Source of the DNA: an uncultured Erysipelotrichaceae bacterium
GTDB lineage: Bacteria; Bacillota_I; Bacilli_A; RF39; UBA660
Reading direction: 5' to 3'
Length of the DNA: 20,170 nt
Assembly (NCBI GenBank): GCA_902797415.1
Contig: CADBSQ010000013.1
Coordinates: 1-20,170 of the forward strand
Made by a program: the position numbers and the translations under genes
The notes under the pieces: model-generated
What the model saw: the letters and a program-made list of their open reading frames with translations, nothing else
Told to the model about the DNA's origin: nothing
Databases searched by the model: none
Shown here: positions 7,211 through 14,853 of the stretch, one piece after another
Layout of the letters: each line of letters starts with the position of its first letter
Position numbering within the stretch: the first letter of the stretch is position 1

Positions 7211-8979
7211 TATTCAACTGTAACACTTTTTGCTAGGTTTTTTGGTTTATCTATAGAACATTTTCTTAATTTAGCTACTTCATAACTAATCAATTGAAGA
7301 GGAATTATCATAAGTAATGGATAAGCTTCCTCTAAGATGCTTGGCAACACTATCTTGTAATCATAACAGTCACTTATTAAATTGCTTTCTTCTGAAACAA
7401 TTAAAACAACATTTGCATCTCGAGCCTTTACTTCCTTGATATTACTCAACGTTTTTTCAGCAATACTTTTATCAGAGACTAGAGCCACAACAGGTGTTCC
7501 TTTTTCTATTAATGAAATGGTACCATGCTTTAACTCACCAGAAGCATATGCTTCACTATGAATATATGATATTTCTTTAAGTTTTAAGGAACCTTCCATT
7601 GCAACCGCATAATCAATTAATCTTCCTATAAAGAATAAGTGTTCTTTTTCTTGAATGTAAGATGCAATCCTCTTATAGTCATCTACCTGATTAATAAGTT
7701 TTTGCATTAATAAAGGTAGAGATTTTAACTTTTTAATCTTACTAACATTTTTTTCTAATGATAAAAGAATAAACATTAATACTTGTGCAGAATATGCTTT
7801 CGTCGTAGCTACCGCAATTTCAGTACCAGCCTCTGTATAAATAACATCATCTACTTCTCTAGCGATAGAACTTTCTTTAACGTTAACAATACCTAATGTA
7901 TGTGCTTTGCATGCCTTTGATATTTTTACAGCAGCCAGTGTATCTGCAGTTTCACCAGATTGACTTATGGCAATAACTAAAGAGTCTTTGTCTAAAAATA
8001 GTTTCTTATATCGAAATTCGCTTGCTATTTCGCATGAAACTTCAATATTTAAATTCTTTTCAATTAAATATTTACCAATTAGCCCCGCATGATAAGCGCT
8101 TCCACAACCAACTACGATAATTTTTTGATATTTAGTTATATCAGGTAAAATGAACTCTTTTTTTAAATATCTATCAATAAGGTTTTTGATAATATCAGGC
8201 TGTTCATGTATTTCTTTAAGCATAAAATGCTCATACCCTTGCTTATCGATAAGAAGTTTGTCTCCTTTAAAATCGTTAATTTTATATTTAATCTTCTTTT
8301 TATCTCGATAAACATTTATTTTATCAGCATAAATTTCGGCATAATCTTTATCTTCTAATATAATATATTTATTTGTCTTATCAAGAATAGCTGGCACATC
8401 GCTAGCGATAAAGTTTTCATTTTCATTTACACCAATAATTAATGGGCTGGCTTTTTTAATAACAAATAATCTGTCATGAAAATCATCACAAATAATAGCG
8501 ATTGCATAAGCTCCTTTTGCTTTTTTAATAAAATCATTTAACGCATCTAATACATTACCAGATTCCTCGTATAAATAATCTATTAATGCTGCAGCTACTT
8601 CAGTATCAGTATCTGAAATAAAACTATAGTTTTCTTTTTGTAAAAAGTCTTTTAATTGTAAATAGTTTTCTATTATACCGTTATGAACTATTGTCATTTT
8701 TCCACATCTGTGTGGATGTGAATTTTCCTTAGTTGCCTTACCATGAGTTGCCCACCTAGTATGACCTATCCCAATATTAGATTCGATTTCCTTATTTAAA
8801 GATTTTTCTAAGTTTACAATAGGACCACTTTCTTTAATAATATCAACTTTGTTCTCATTAAGAAAAGCTACTCCAGCAGAGTCATAACCTCTATATTCTA
8901 ATTTTTTTAAACCATCTAGCAAAATTGGTATTACTGTTTTTGTTTTTTCTTTTGTAACATAACCAATTATACCACACAT
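7210..8979 (-). CDS. glmS: Glutamine-fructose-6-phosphate aminotransferase (isomerizing)
   Basis: GlmS converts fructose-6-phosphate and glutamine to glucosamine-6-phosphate and glutamate, the committed step toward UDP-GlcNAc and peptidoglycan. The true start is the ATG at 8979 because the protein must begin MCGIIGYV: Cys2, exposed after Met removal, is the glutaminase nucleophile. It is preceded by AAAGGAAA. The longer frame reaching 9111 is an artefact of reading into the ribozyme. The 589-aa length is normal. The glutaminase domain includes EYRGYDSAG, HTRWATHGKAT and HNGIIENY. Two SIS sugar-isomerase domains follow, with VVGCGSAYHAG, AISQSGETADTL, a TEAGTEIAVATTKAY segment and EGSLKLKEISYIHSEAY. 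It ends with the usual DKPKNLAKSVTVE tail. It stands alone, with a ribozyme in its leader and a terminator at its end. Confidence 0.98.
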   Translation of the reverse strand: MCGIIGYVTKEKTKTVIPILLDGLKKLEYRGYDSAGVAFLNENKVDIIKESGPIVNLEKSLNKEIESNIGIGHTRWATHGKATKENSHPHRCGKMTIVHNGIIENYLQLKDFLQKENYSFISDTDTEVAAALIDYLYEESGNVLDALNDFIKKAKGAYAIAIICDDFHDRLFVIKKASPLIIGVNENENFIASDVPAILDKTNKYIILEDKDYAEIYADKINVYRDKKKIKYKINDFKGDKLLIDKQGYEHFMLKEIHEQPDIIKNLIDRYLKKEFILPDITKYQKIIVVGCGSAYHAGLIGKYLIEKNLNIEVSCEIASEFRYKKLFLDKDSLVIAISQSGETADTLAAVKISKACKAHTLGIVNVKESSIAREVDDVIYTEAGTEIAVATTKAYSAQVLMFILLSLEKNVSKIKKLKSLPLLMQKLINQVDDYKRIASYIQEKEHLFFIGRLIDYAVAMEGSLKLKEISYIHSEAYASGELKHGTISLIEKGTPVVALVSDKSIAEKTLSNIKEVKARDANVVLIVSEESNLISDCYDYKIVLPSILEEAYPLLMIIPLQLISYEVAKLRKCSIDKPKNLAKSVTVE

Positions 8980-8999
8980 AATTATTTCCTTTTCTAAGT

Positions 9000-9130
9000 A
9001 TATACACTCTTTTGTTATAATTTTAATTTTATTTTTTGTAAGTGTATTTACGGCTACTAACCGGGATAGCATCCGCCGACAATTTCGATTACTATCCTCC
9101 TCGTCACCCAAATAATTGGGGCAGGCGCTA
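9000..9130 (-). ncRNA. glmS ribozyme-riboswitch (GlcN6P-activated self-cleaving leader)
   Basis: The glmS leader matches the glmS ribozyme core in order, read on the minus strand. The cleavage site is A(9129)|G(9128), followed by GCGCC (9128-9124). P1 is CCCAA 9120-9116 with UUGGG 9111-9107. GACGAGG follows (9105-9099). P2 is GGAUAG 9097-9092 with CUAUCC 9069-9064, enclosing AAUCGA and UCGGCGGAUG; the GGCG at 9077-9074 can pair with GCGCC as P2.2. Then comes CCCGG with a very short P3 (CGGU/GCCG). P4 is AUACACU 9047-9041 with AGUGUAU 9008-9002, closing an A/U-rich loop. In this family, glucosamine-6-phosphate acts as cofactor for cleavage, and the cut mRNA is degraded. The 3' boundary is approximate. 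P3 is reduced compared with Bacillus. Confidence 0.95.
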
Positions 9131-9170
9131 AAATTTGGTTATCTCCTTTCTTACCACATTCTTTAATATA

Positions 9171-9199
9171 ATTATAGTACAAATGTTTTTTAATAGCAA
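9171..9199 (-). promoter_or_regulatory. glmS promoter
   Basis: On the minus strand, the -35 TTGCTA (9199-9194) and the consensus -10 TATAAT (9176-9171) are 17 bases apart. Transcription would start near 9164, about 36 bases before the ribozyme cleavage site. The leader is therefore about 185 nt, by far the longest mRNA leader in the window. Confidence 0.75.
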
Positions 9200-9238
9200 A
9201 TTTTTTAACTTTTAGGCATTGTTTTGTTCTTATTTTTG

Positions 9239-9266
9239 TTGTTTTTCACAGAATTTATGTTATAAT
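9239..9266 (+). promoter_or_regulatory. Promoter of the DcuC/YfcC-like transporter gene
   Basis: The -35-like TTGTTT (9239-9244) and TATAAT (9261-9266) are 16 bases apart, with a TGn extension (9258-9260). AGGAGG at 9274-9279 begins about where transcription would start, so the leader is barely longer than the ribosome site. It diverges from the glmS promoter. Confidence 0.7.
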
Positions 9267-9285
9267 TTTAGTTAGGAGGAGAATT

Positions 9286-10701
9286 ATGAAGAAATTTTTT
9301 AAGGAACATGATTTGTTAAAAGCTTCTGGATTATTTGTTCTATTAGCTATACTCCTAACTTGGATAATACCTAGTGGTTTTTATCAAGAGGGTGGTATGG
9401 TTACAAAGGAAATAAACAGAGTAGGTCTTACTGCATTTTTTCAACATGATGTATTAATATTTGCTTACATTCCTATGTTAGTTTCATTTTTACTAATATT
9501 GGGCGGCTTTTATGAAATACTATCAAGAACAGCTGGTTATCAGTCAATGGTTGATAAAATTACGAAAAAAGTTAAGGGACATGAAGTTGTTTTTGTACTT
9601 GGAATAATGCTTATTTTTGCAATAATGTCTAGTACATTAAGCGAATTTATTCCAATACTAATTTTTGTTCCATTAGTAATTACAATCTTAAATAGACTTA
9701 AGATTGATAAATTACCTGCTTTTGCAGCAACTTTTGGTGGAATATTAGTTGGTACGATAGGTGGAACAATTTCAACTAGAACTGTTGGTTTAATTAATTC
9801 AGTATTTAATACAGAACAAGGAGCTCCAACTTTTGGACCATATATTGCAGTAAAGTTAGTGCTATTCATTTGTGCGTTTTTACTACTTTCATTTTTAACA
9901 GTTAAACAAATTAGAGATGACAAAAAGAACAAGAAATTTACTGCATATGATAAATTTGATATTGAAAAAGTTAAATCGCCAAAAAAGAAGGCTGTTACTT
10001 GGACTTATATAGTTGGTTTGGTATTGATACTAGTAACGACTATATTAGCTTATTTACCATGGAGTTCATTTAAAATTACACTATTTGATGATATTACAAA
10101 GGCAGTTAATGAGTTTACTATCTTTGGTTCACCTGTAATTTCATATATATTTGGTGAATTTACTTCATTTGGTAATTGGAATCTATTCAATATACAATAC
10201 GTTATGCTAGCAGCTATACTTCTTATTAAAATATTTGGAAGAGTTTCATTTGATGAAATTATTGATTCCTTTGCAATAGGATTTAAAAAGATTGGCCCTG
10301 TTGTAATAACATTACTATTTGTATATGCAACATTAATCTTTACTTATAAGTATCCTGTTCTACCAGTTATAGTTGATTGGATTAATAATCTTTCTAAAGG
10401 ATTTAGCTCAGTATTAGCGTTTATTGCTATGTTTGTTGCATCAACATTCTGTATAGAAATGCAATATATTTCAGAACTATTTGGACAATACTATATTGGT
10501 GAAGCTGCTAAACATGTTAAGGAACTATCAATTGTATTCCAAAGTGCATTCGGATTAGCTAGTTTCTGTGTTCCAACAAGTGCTGCTTTAATGATAGGAT
10601 TATCTTTCCTAGAGATTCCATATGGAAAATATCTCAAATTTATATGGAAGCTTTTAGCAGCAATGTTAATAATTTGTATATTAATTTTAATTATAATATA
10701 A
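9286..10701 (+). CDS. Multi-pass membrane transporter, YfcC/DcuC-like
   Basis: This is a 471-aa polytopic inner-membrane protein with about 10-12 hydrophobic segments. The first is at residues 12-28 (ASGLFVLLAILLTWIIPSGF) and the last at the extreme C terminus. The start (KASGLFVLLAILLTWIIPSG) and the repeated re-entrant-like segments (SSTLSEFIPILIFVPLV, then GGILVGTIGGTISTRT) resemble the YfcC/DcuC part of the ion transporter superfamily, whose members carry C4-dicarboxylates, amino acids or related anions. A charged cytoplasmic loop (QIRDDKKNKKF) separates the halves near residue 210. The substrate cannot be read from sequence, and the family call is by overall pattern only. The ATG 9286 start follows AGGAGG by 6 bases. 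The gene is alone between its own promoter and a terminator that overlaps its stop, so it is not co-transcribed with glmR. Confidence 0.7.
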   Translation: MKKFFKEHDLLKASGLFVLLAILLTWIIPSGFYQEGGMVTKEINRVGLTAFFQHDVLIFAYIPMLVSFLLILGGFYEILSRTAGYQSMVDKITKKVKGHEVVFVLGIMLIFAIMSSTLSEFIPILIFVPLVITILNRLKIDKLPAFAATFGGILVGTIGGTISTRTVGLINSVFNTEQGAPTFGPYIAVKLVLFICAFLLLSFLTVKQIRDDKKNKKFTAYDKFDIEKVKSPKKKAVTWTYIVGLVLILVTTILAYLPWSSFKITLFDDITKAVNEFTIFGSPVISYIFGEFTSFGNWNLFNIQYVMLAAILLIKIFGRVSFDEIIDSFAIGFKKIGPVVITLLFVYATLIFTYKYPVLPVIVDWINNLSKGFSSVLAFIAMFVASTFCIEMQYISELFGQYYIGEAAKHVKELSIVFQSAFGLASFCVPTSAALMIGLSFLEIPYGKYLKFIWKLLAAMLIICILILIII

Positions 10702-10726
10702 AAGAGGCCATTTAATGGCTTTTTTT
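10701..10726 (+). terminator. Terminator after the transporter gene
   Basis: A hairpin with the core GCCA/TGGC around a TTTAA loop is extended by A-T and G-U pairs (AAAGAG with CTTTTTT) and ends in a run of T. It begins at the last base of the stop codon. Confidence 0.75.
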
Positions 10727-10727
10727 C

Positions 10728-10755
10728 TTTACAATATTTTATTTTTTGTTATAAT
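10728..10755 (+). promoter_or_regulatory. Promoter of the glmR-whiA operon
   Basis: The -35 TTTACA (10728-10733) and the consensus TATAAT (10750-10755) are 16 bases apart, with a TGn extension at 10747-10749. The -35 begins one base after the terminator's T-run. The leader would be about 22 nt, holding AAAAAAGGAG. Confidence 0.75.
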
Positions 10756-10783
10756 TAATTTAGCAAAAAAGGAGAAATAAAAT

Positions 10784-11734
10784 ATGAAGAAAGTGGTAGT
10801 TTTTGGTGGAGGAACAGGATTATCTTATTTATTATCAGGGCTAAAACTTTTTCCAATGGATGTAACTGCTGTAATTACTGTTAGCGACGACGGTTCTTCA
10901 ACTGGTCAATTGAAAAAAGAGTTGGACATCCCAGCAGTGGGTGATGTTGGTAAAGTGCTAATTTCAATGGCTAATGTAGACAAAGATTTTATTAAGCTAC
11001 TCAGATATAGATTTAGTAAAGAAAGTTTTTTAGAAAACCATCCAGTAAGAAACATACTGCTTGCTGCATTAATTGATATAAAAGGTAGTTTATTAGAAGC
11101 AACAAAATACATGACAGATTTGCTTCAAATAAATGGTACAGTTTTACCCCTTACAGAAGAAAGAGTTGACTTAATAGGTATAGGTGACAAAAAAGAAAAA
11201 TATTATGGTGAAGAATCTGTAAGTCAAAATATTAAAAATATAAAAAAACTAAAATATGATAAGAAATTTAAGGTAACAAAAGAAGTTATAAAAAAAATAG
11301 AAGAAGCTGATTTAATTATATTCAGTCCAGGTAGTCTATATACCAGTATAATTCCTCATTTGATAACAAAAGATGTAAGTGAAGCATTTGATAAAGCAAA
11401 AGCACCTTTAATGTATGTATCAAACTTGGTAACTCAGCCAGGCGAAACGGATAATTATTCTTTGAGTGAACATATAAAAGTGCTAAACTCATATCTTAAA
11501 AATCGTAAAATTGATATAGTTATTGCTAACAACGCTAAAGTTGATAGCTTAATTGTTAAAAAGTATAATACGCTAGAACATAAAAAAATGGTTAAGTTTG
11601 ATAAATCAAGGACTGAAAAACTTGGAGCAAGAGTTATCGCTGATAAAATTTTTTACATAGATAATGGAGTTATTCGTCATGATTCACTTAAAACTTCATA
11701 TTTAATATTCTCATATTTAATGGAAGAGGAATAA
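10784..11734 (+). CDS. yvcK: GlmR/YvcK, UDP-sugar-binding regulator of cell-wall precursor supply
   Basis: YvcK (GlmR) has a CofD-like Rossmann fold. In Bacillus subtilis it binds UDP-GlcNAc and stimulates GlmS, linking carbon flow to peptidoglycan synthesis. The 316-aa length is typical. Motifs seen: VVVFGGGTGLSYLLSGLK (residues 4-21), VITVSDDGSSTGQLKKEL where VTVADDGGSSGRLR is usual, DIPAVGDVGKVL, then SPGSLYTSIIPHL and YVSNLVTQPGETDNYSL in the C-terminal half. The usual GHxxGN segment reads NHPVRN here, so the ligand pocket may differ. It is directly followed by whiA (1-base gap), as in many Gram-positives, but the rapZ gene that normally precedes it is replaced by an unrelated transporter. 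glmS, its likely partner, lies 1.8 kb upstream on the other strand. Confidence 0.95.
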   Translation: MKKVVVFGGGTGLSYLLSGLKLFPMDVTAVITVSDDGSSTGQLKKELDIPAVGDVGKVLISMANVDKDFIKLLRYRFSKESFLENHPVRNILLAALIDIKGSLLEATKYMTDLLQINGTVLPLTEERVDLIGIGDKKEKYYGEESVSQNIKNIKKLKYDKKFKVTKEVIKKIEEADLIIFSPGSLYTSIIPHLITKDVSEAFDKAKAPLMYVSNLVTQPGETDNYSLSEHIKVLNSYLKNRKIDIVIANNAKVDSLIVKKYNTLEHKKMVKFDKSRTEKLGARVIADKIFYIDNGVIRHDSLKTSYLIFSYLMEEE

Positions 11735-11735
11735 A

Positions 11736-12629
11736 ATGACTTTTACTGAAAAGGTAAAAAATGAAATAACATTGCAAAGGTTAAGTGAGAATGAAAACAG
11801 ATATCTGTTTTTAGGATACATATATGCTAATGCTACATTTGAAAACGATAAAATATTTATTACGTTGGAAAATATAAATATTGCCAAAAAAATCTTTAAA
11901 ACAGTTAAATATTGTTATTTTATTACACCAAAAATAACTGTTAGATATCAAAAAAAATTTAAAGTACAGCGATTGTTTATTTTAGAAGTTTCTGATTCAA
12001 AGAAAAACATAGAATCTGAACTCATGAATCTAAACTTAATTGATGAAGATAACAAAAAATCATTTTTAAAAGGTTTATTTTTAGCAACTGGTAGCATTAA
12101 TAATCCTAATAAAAATAGTTATCATTTAGAGTTAAACTTTCAAAATGAAAATAAAAGTACTTTTGTTTTAAATCTTTTAAATAAATTAAACTTTAATTTC
12201 AAATTATTAAAAAGAAATAAAAGCTATATGCTATATTTAAAATCCGGAGAACAAATAAGTGATTTTTTAAAGATACTTGAAGTTGTTAAGGAATTATTTT
12301 ACTTTGAAGATATAAGAATTTTAAGAGATCATAAAAATATGGTTAATAGATTAAATAACTGTGAACAAGCAAATTATGAAAAAAGCTTAGAAACAGGTAA
12401 TAAACAAATCAAGATTATTGAATTTTTAAAAAATAACAATTATTACGATTTATTGGATGAAAAAACCAGAGAAGTTGCTGATTTAAGGTTAAAATATTCT
12501 GAGGAAAGCTATCAGTCTTTCGCCAATATTATGTCTTCAGAATTAAATAAAAAAATAACAAAATCATATGTTAATCATCACTTAAGAAAACTAAATGATT
12601 TTTATACAAAGATTATTAACAAGGAGTAA
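11736..12629 (+). CDS. whiA: WhiA-family DNA-binding regulator
   Basis: WhiA joins an N-terminal LAGLIDADG homing-endonuclease-like fold that has lost nuclease activity to a C-terminal helix-turn-helix. It acts in sporulation septation in Streptomyces and in growth and division in Bacillus. The 297-aa length is slightly below the usual 310 or so. Recognisable parts are MTFTEKVKNEI at the start, SFLKGLFLATGSINNP near residue 112, YFEDIRILRDHKNMVNRLNNCEQAN near 190-215 (the conserved N-R-x-x-N-C-E-x-A-N block), and a C-terminal HTH at about 250-290 (SYQSFANIMSSELNKKITKS). The start ATG 11736 follows GAAGAGGA. It is translationally close to yvcK and is followed after 7 bases by a membrane-protein gene. 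Confidence 0.94.
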   Translation: MTFTEKVKNEITLQRLSENENRYLFLGYIYANATFENDKIFITLENINIAKKIFKTVKYCYFITPKITVRYQKKFKVQRLFILEVSDSKKNIESELMNLNLIDEDNKKSFLKGLFLATGSINNPNKNSYHLELNFQNENKSTFVLNLLNKLNFNFKLLKRNKSYMLYLKSGEQISDFLKILEVVKELFYFEDIRILRDHKNMVNRLNNCEQANYEKSLETGNKQIKIIEFLKNNNYYDLLDEKTREVADLRLKYSEESYQSFANIMSSELNKKITKSYVNHHLRKLNDFYTKIINKE

Positions 12630-12636
12630 CTAAACC

Positions 12637-13122
12637 ATGACAAAAAGGAAAAAAAGGATAATATATATTAATAGAAGTTCTTTATCAATTAAAAAACTTA
12701 TTAAATTACTAATTATATTTTGGTTATGTCTATTATTAGGTAGTATATATAATATGAAAAAATACTTATCAACAAATCATTTTTACCTACTGGTTTTATT
12801 TATGATATGTGTCTTGTTTGCCATAATTATAGGTTACTCAATAGTTCGACTAGTAACGCTGTATAAGACTAAAAATAGATATAGATTAGATTTAAAATTG
12901 ATTAAAACAAAATATCATCAATTTTTAGAATATAAAAAATATAATTTTAATAAAAATACTTATAGAAATATAATTGAAATTAATAATATAAAAGAATTGT
13001 TGCGTTTAAGTAAAAAATGTGGTTTCAAAATTAAATATTTTGAATCTGTACCTGGTGAAAAGTGTTATTTTCTTTTAGAATATAATAATACACTTTATAA
13101 ATATATATTAACAAAATACTAA
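12637..13122 (+). CDS. Small two-helix membrane protein with a C-terminal cytoplasmic domain
   Basis: I cannot name this gene with confidence. The product is 161 aa and very basic at the N terminus (MTKRKKR). Two membrane helices lie at about residues 20-37 and 50-72. A basic stretch and a soluble C-terminal domain (about 105-161) follow, with IIEINNIKELLRLSKKCG and ending NTLYKYILTKY. That ending loosely recalls the C-terminal domain of DUF5305-like membrane proteins, but the match is by eye and weak. AAGGAG (12621-12626) precedes ATG 12637. It is the last gene of the yvcK-whiA transcription unit, and the terminator's 5' arm lies inside its last codons. With whiA and glmR as partners, an envelope role is a reasonable guess but is not shown. 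Confidence 0.75.
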   Translation: MTKRKKRIIYINRSSLSIKKLIKLLIIFWLCLLLGSIYNMKKYLSTNHFYLLVLFMICVLFAIIIGYSIVRLVTLYKTKNRYRLDLKLIKTKYHQFLEYKKYNFNKNTYRNIIEINNIKELLRLSKKCGFKIKYFESVPGEKCYFLLEYNNTLYKYILTKY

Positions 13123-13138
13123 TTTGTTAATTTTTTTT
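13107..13138 (+). terminator. Terminator of the glmR-whiA operon
   Basis: A 9-bp perfect stem (ATTAACAAA 13107-13115, TTTGTTAAT 13123-13131) is followed by a T-run ending at 13138. The stop codon TAA (13120-13122) lies in the loop and the 5' arm is coding sequence. Confidence 0.75.
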
Positions 13139-13165
13139 GATTTATACGTATTTGTATGCTAAACT
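13137..13165 (+). promoter_or_regulatory. Promoter of the kinase-gap unit
   Basis: The -35 TTGATT (13137-13142) and -10 TAAACT (13160-13165) are 17 bases apart, with a TGn extension (13157-13159). The -35 uses the last two T of the upstream terminator run. Confidence 0.65.
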
Positions 13166-13190
13166 AATAATTGAAAAAGGATGATGAATT

Positions 13191-14840
13191 ATGGGGAAAA
13201 TTAATATTAGAATTAATGATCAATACAATATGAAAGCAGAAGAAGGTATTACTGTTGAGGAAATAATTAACCACTATAAAAAGTATTCAGGAGAATACTC
13301 TATCGCAGTTAAGAAAAACAACATTTTACTAGATTACGATAAACGATTGTTTAAAGATTCGTCAATAGAAGTACTAGATATCTTTTCTTCACTTGGAAGT
13401 CAAATATATGTATCTGGTTTAAAGTTTGTTACTATAGCTGCAGTAAAAGAACTTTGGAATAAGAAAATAAGTTTTAAATACTCTTTAGATAAGGGTATAT
13501 ATGCAGAAATAAATAAAAACCTTAGCGATAATGACATAGTTGAATTAAAGCTAAAAATGGAAGAAATTATCAGCAATGATTATCGAATAACAAAGCATGT
13601 TACAAGTAGAAAAGATGCAATTAAGTATTTTAACTTAGAAGGTGATCAAGAAAAGGCAGCTAATATCTTAAATATTCCTAACAATTTTGTTGAACTATAT
13701 GAGTTAAATCATATGTATAATTATTTTTATAGTAATATGCCAATTTCTACGGGTATATTAAAAATGTTTGATGTTTTAAGACTAGGTAAAAATGGGTTAG
13801 TTCTTCTCTATCCAAGAGGAAGTGAAAAAAGTATTATTCCAGAATTTGTATTCAATGAAAAAATATATAATACTTTGCTAAAATATGATGAATTTAATTC
13901 AAATTTAAATGTGGAATACGTATCATCATTAAATAAAGTTATTGCATCATCAAATATACAAATGTTTATAAAAATGAATAATATATTTTTAAATGATTCA
14001 CTTTACGATGTTGCCAAAGAAATTAAAAAGAGAAGAAAAGAACTAAAAGTAGTTTTAATTGGGGGGCCAAGCAGCTCTGGTAAAACAACTTGTTCAAAAA
14101 AAATATGTACCTTTCTATCTAGTTTTGGTTTGAAACCTATGCTCATAAGTACAGACGATTACTTTAAAGATAGAAAGGATACTCCAAAAGATAAGGATGG
14201 AAACTATGATTTTGAGTCTTTTGAAGCGATGGATGCGGATTTATTTAATGATCATTTAAAGAAGTTATTGGCTGGAGAAGAAATTGTGATACCAAAGTTT
14301 GATTTTGTAAGTGGTAAAAAACTATTTGATGGTGATCCTGTTAAAACAGGAGAAAAGACTGTTTTAATTATTGAAGGTCTTCACTGTTTAAATGAAATGT
14401 TTTCAAAAAATTTACCTAATAATGAAAAATATAAGATTCTTGTTTGTCCATTTACACCACTTGGTGTTGATAAACACAATCACGTTTCCACAACTGATAT
14501 GAGATTGCTCAGGAGAATAGTGCGTGACAATAGAGTTAGAAACTATACAGTGGAACAAACACTTGACTCTTGGCCACGCGTAGTTGCAGGAGAAAATAAA
14601 TATATTTTCCCACACCAAAATAATATAAATGCCGTTTTAAATACTGCTTTTGCATATGAAATTGGTATTTTAAAGGTTTTTGCTGAACCATTACTATATA
14701 GTGTTCCAATGAAATCAAAGCATTTTGAGGAAGCACGTAGATTAATTAGTTCTTTCAGAAATTTCTTTACTATAAGTAGTGAATATGTTGAAGATGATAG
14801 CATTTTAAGAGAATTTATTGGTGGTAGCATTTATGAATAA
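13191..14840 (+). CDS. TGS-SAD-uridine-kinase-like nucleoside kinase
   Basis: This is a three-part protein of 549 aa. Residues 1-65 resemble the TGS domain of threonyl-tRNA synthetase (INIRINDQYNMKAEEGITVEEI). Residues 70-230 resemble the ThrRS second additional (SAD) domain. Residues 285-520 form a uridine-kinase/phosphoribulokinase-type P-loop kinase. Its Walker A is GGPSSSGKTTCSKK at 291, followed by LISTDDYFKDRK, DFESFEAMDADLF, ILIIEGLHCLN-like Walker B (seen as VLIIEGLHCLN) and TTDMRLLRRIVRDNR. Such proteins are widespread in Bacillota and Thermotogota and are annotated as nucleoside kinases; the true substrate is uncertain. The start ATG 13191 follows AAAGGATG. It is the first gene before gap, with a 13-base gap. 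Confidence 0.88.
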   Translation: MGKINIRINDQYNMKAEEGITVEEIINHYKKYSGEYSIAVKKNNILLDYDKRLFKDSSIEVLDIFSSLGSQIYVSGLKFVTIAAVKELWNKKISFKYSLDKGIYAEINKNLSDNDIVELKLKMEEIISNDYRITKHVTSRKDAIKYFNLEGDQEKAANILNIPNNFVELYELNHMYNYFYSNMPISTGILKMFDVLRLGKNGLVLLYPRGSEKSIIPEFVFNEKIYNTLLKYDEFNSNLNVEYVSSLNKVIASSNIQMFIKMNNIFLNDSLYDVAKEIKKRRKELKVVLIGGPSSSGKTTCSKKICTFLSSFGLKPMLISTDDYFKDRKDTPKDKDGNYDFESFEAMDADLFNDHLKKLLAGEEIVIPKFDFVSGKKLFDGDPVKTGEKTVLIIEGLHCLNEMFSKNLPNNEKYKILVCPFTPLGVDKHNHVSTTDMRLLRRIVRDNRVRNYTVEQTLDSWPRVVAGENKYIFPHQNNINAVLNTAFAYEIGILKVFAEPLLYSVPMKSKHFEEARRLISSFRNFFTISSEYVEDDSILREFIGGSIYE

Positions 14841-14853
14841 GGAAGGAGATAAA

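Noticed and set aside
14412..14830. Three overlapping minus-strand frames under the kinase gene
   Set aside because: They are antisense to a conserved P-loop kinase domain and have no supporting signals.
14818..14853. In-frame TTG start for gap, 12 codons upstream
   Set aside because: It would overlap the preceding kinase gene, and the added residues are not GAPDH sequence; AAGGAGAT precedes ATG 14854.
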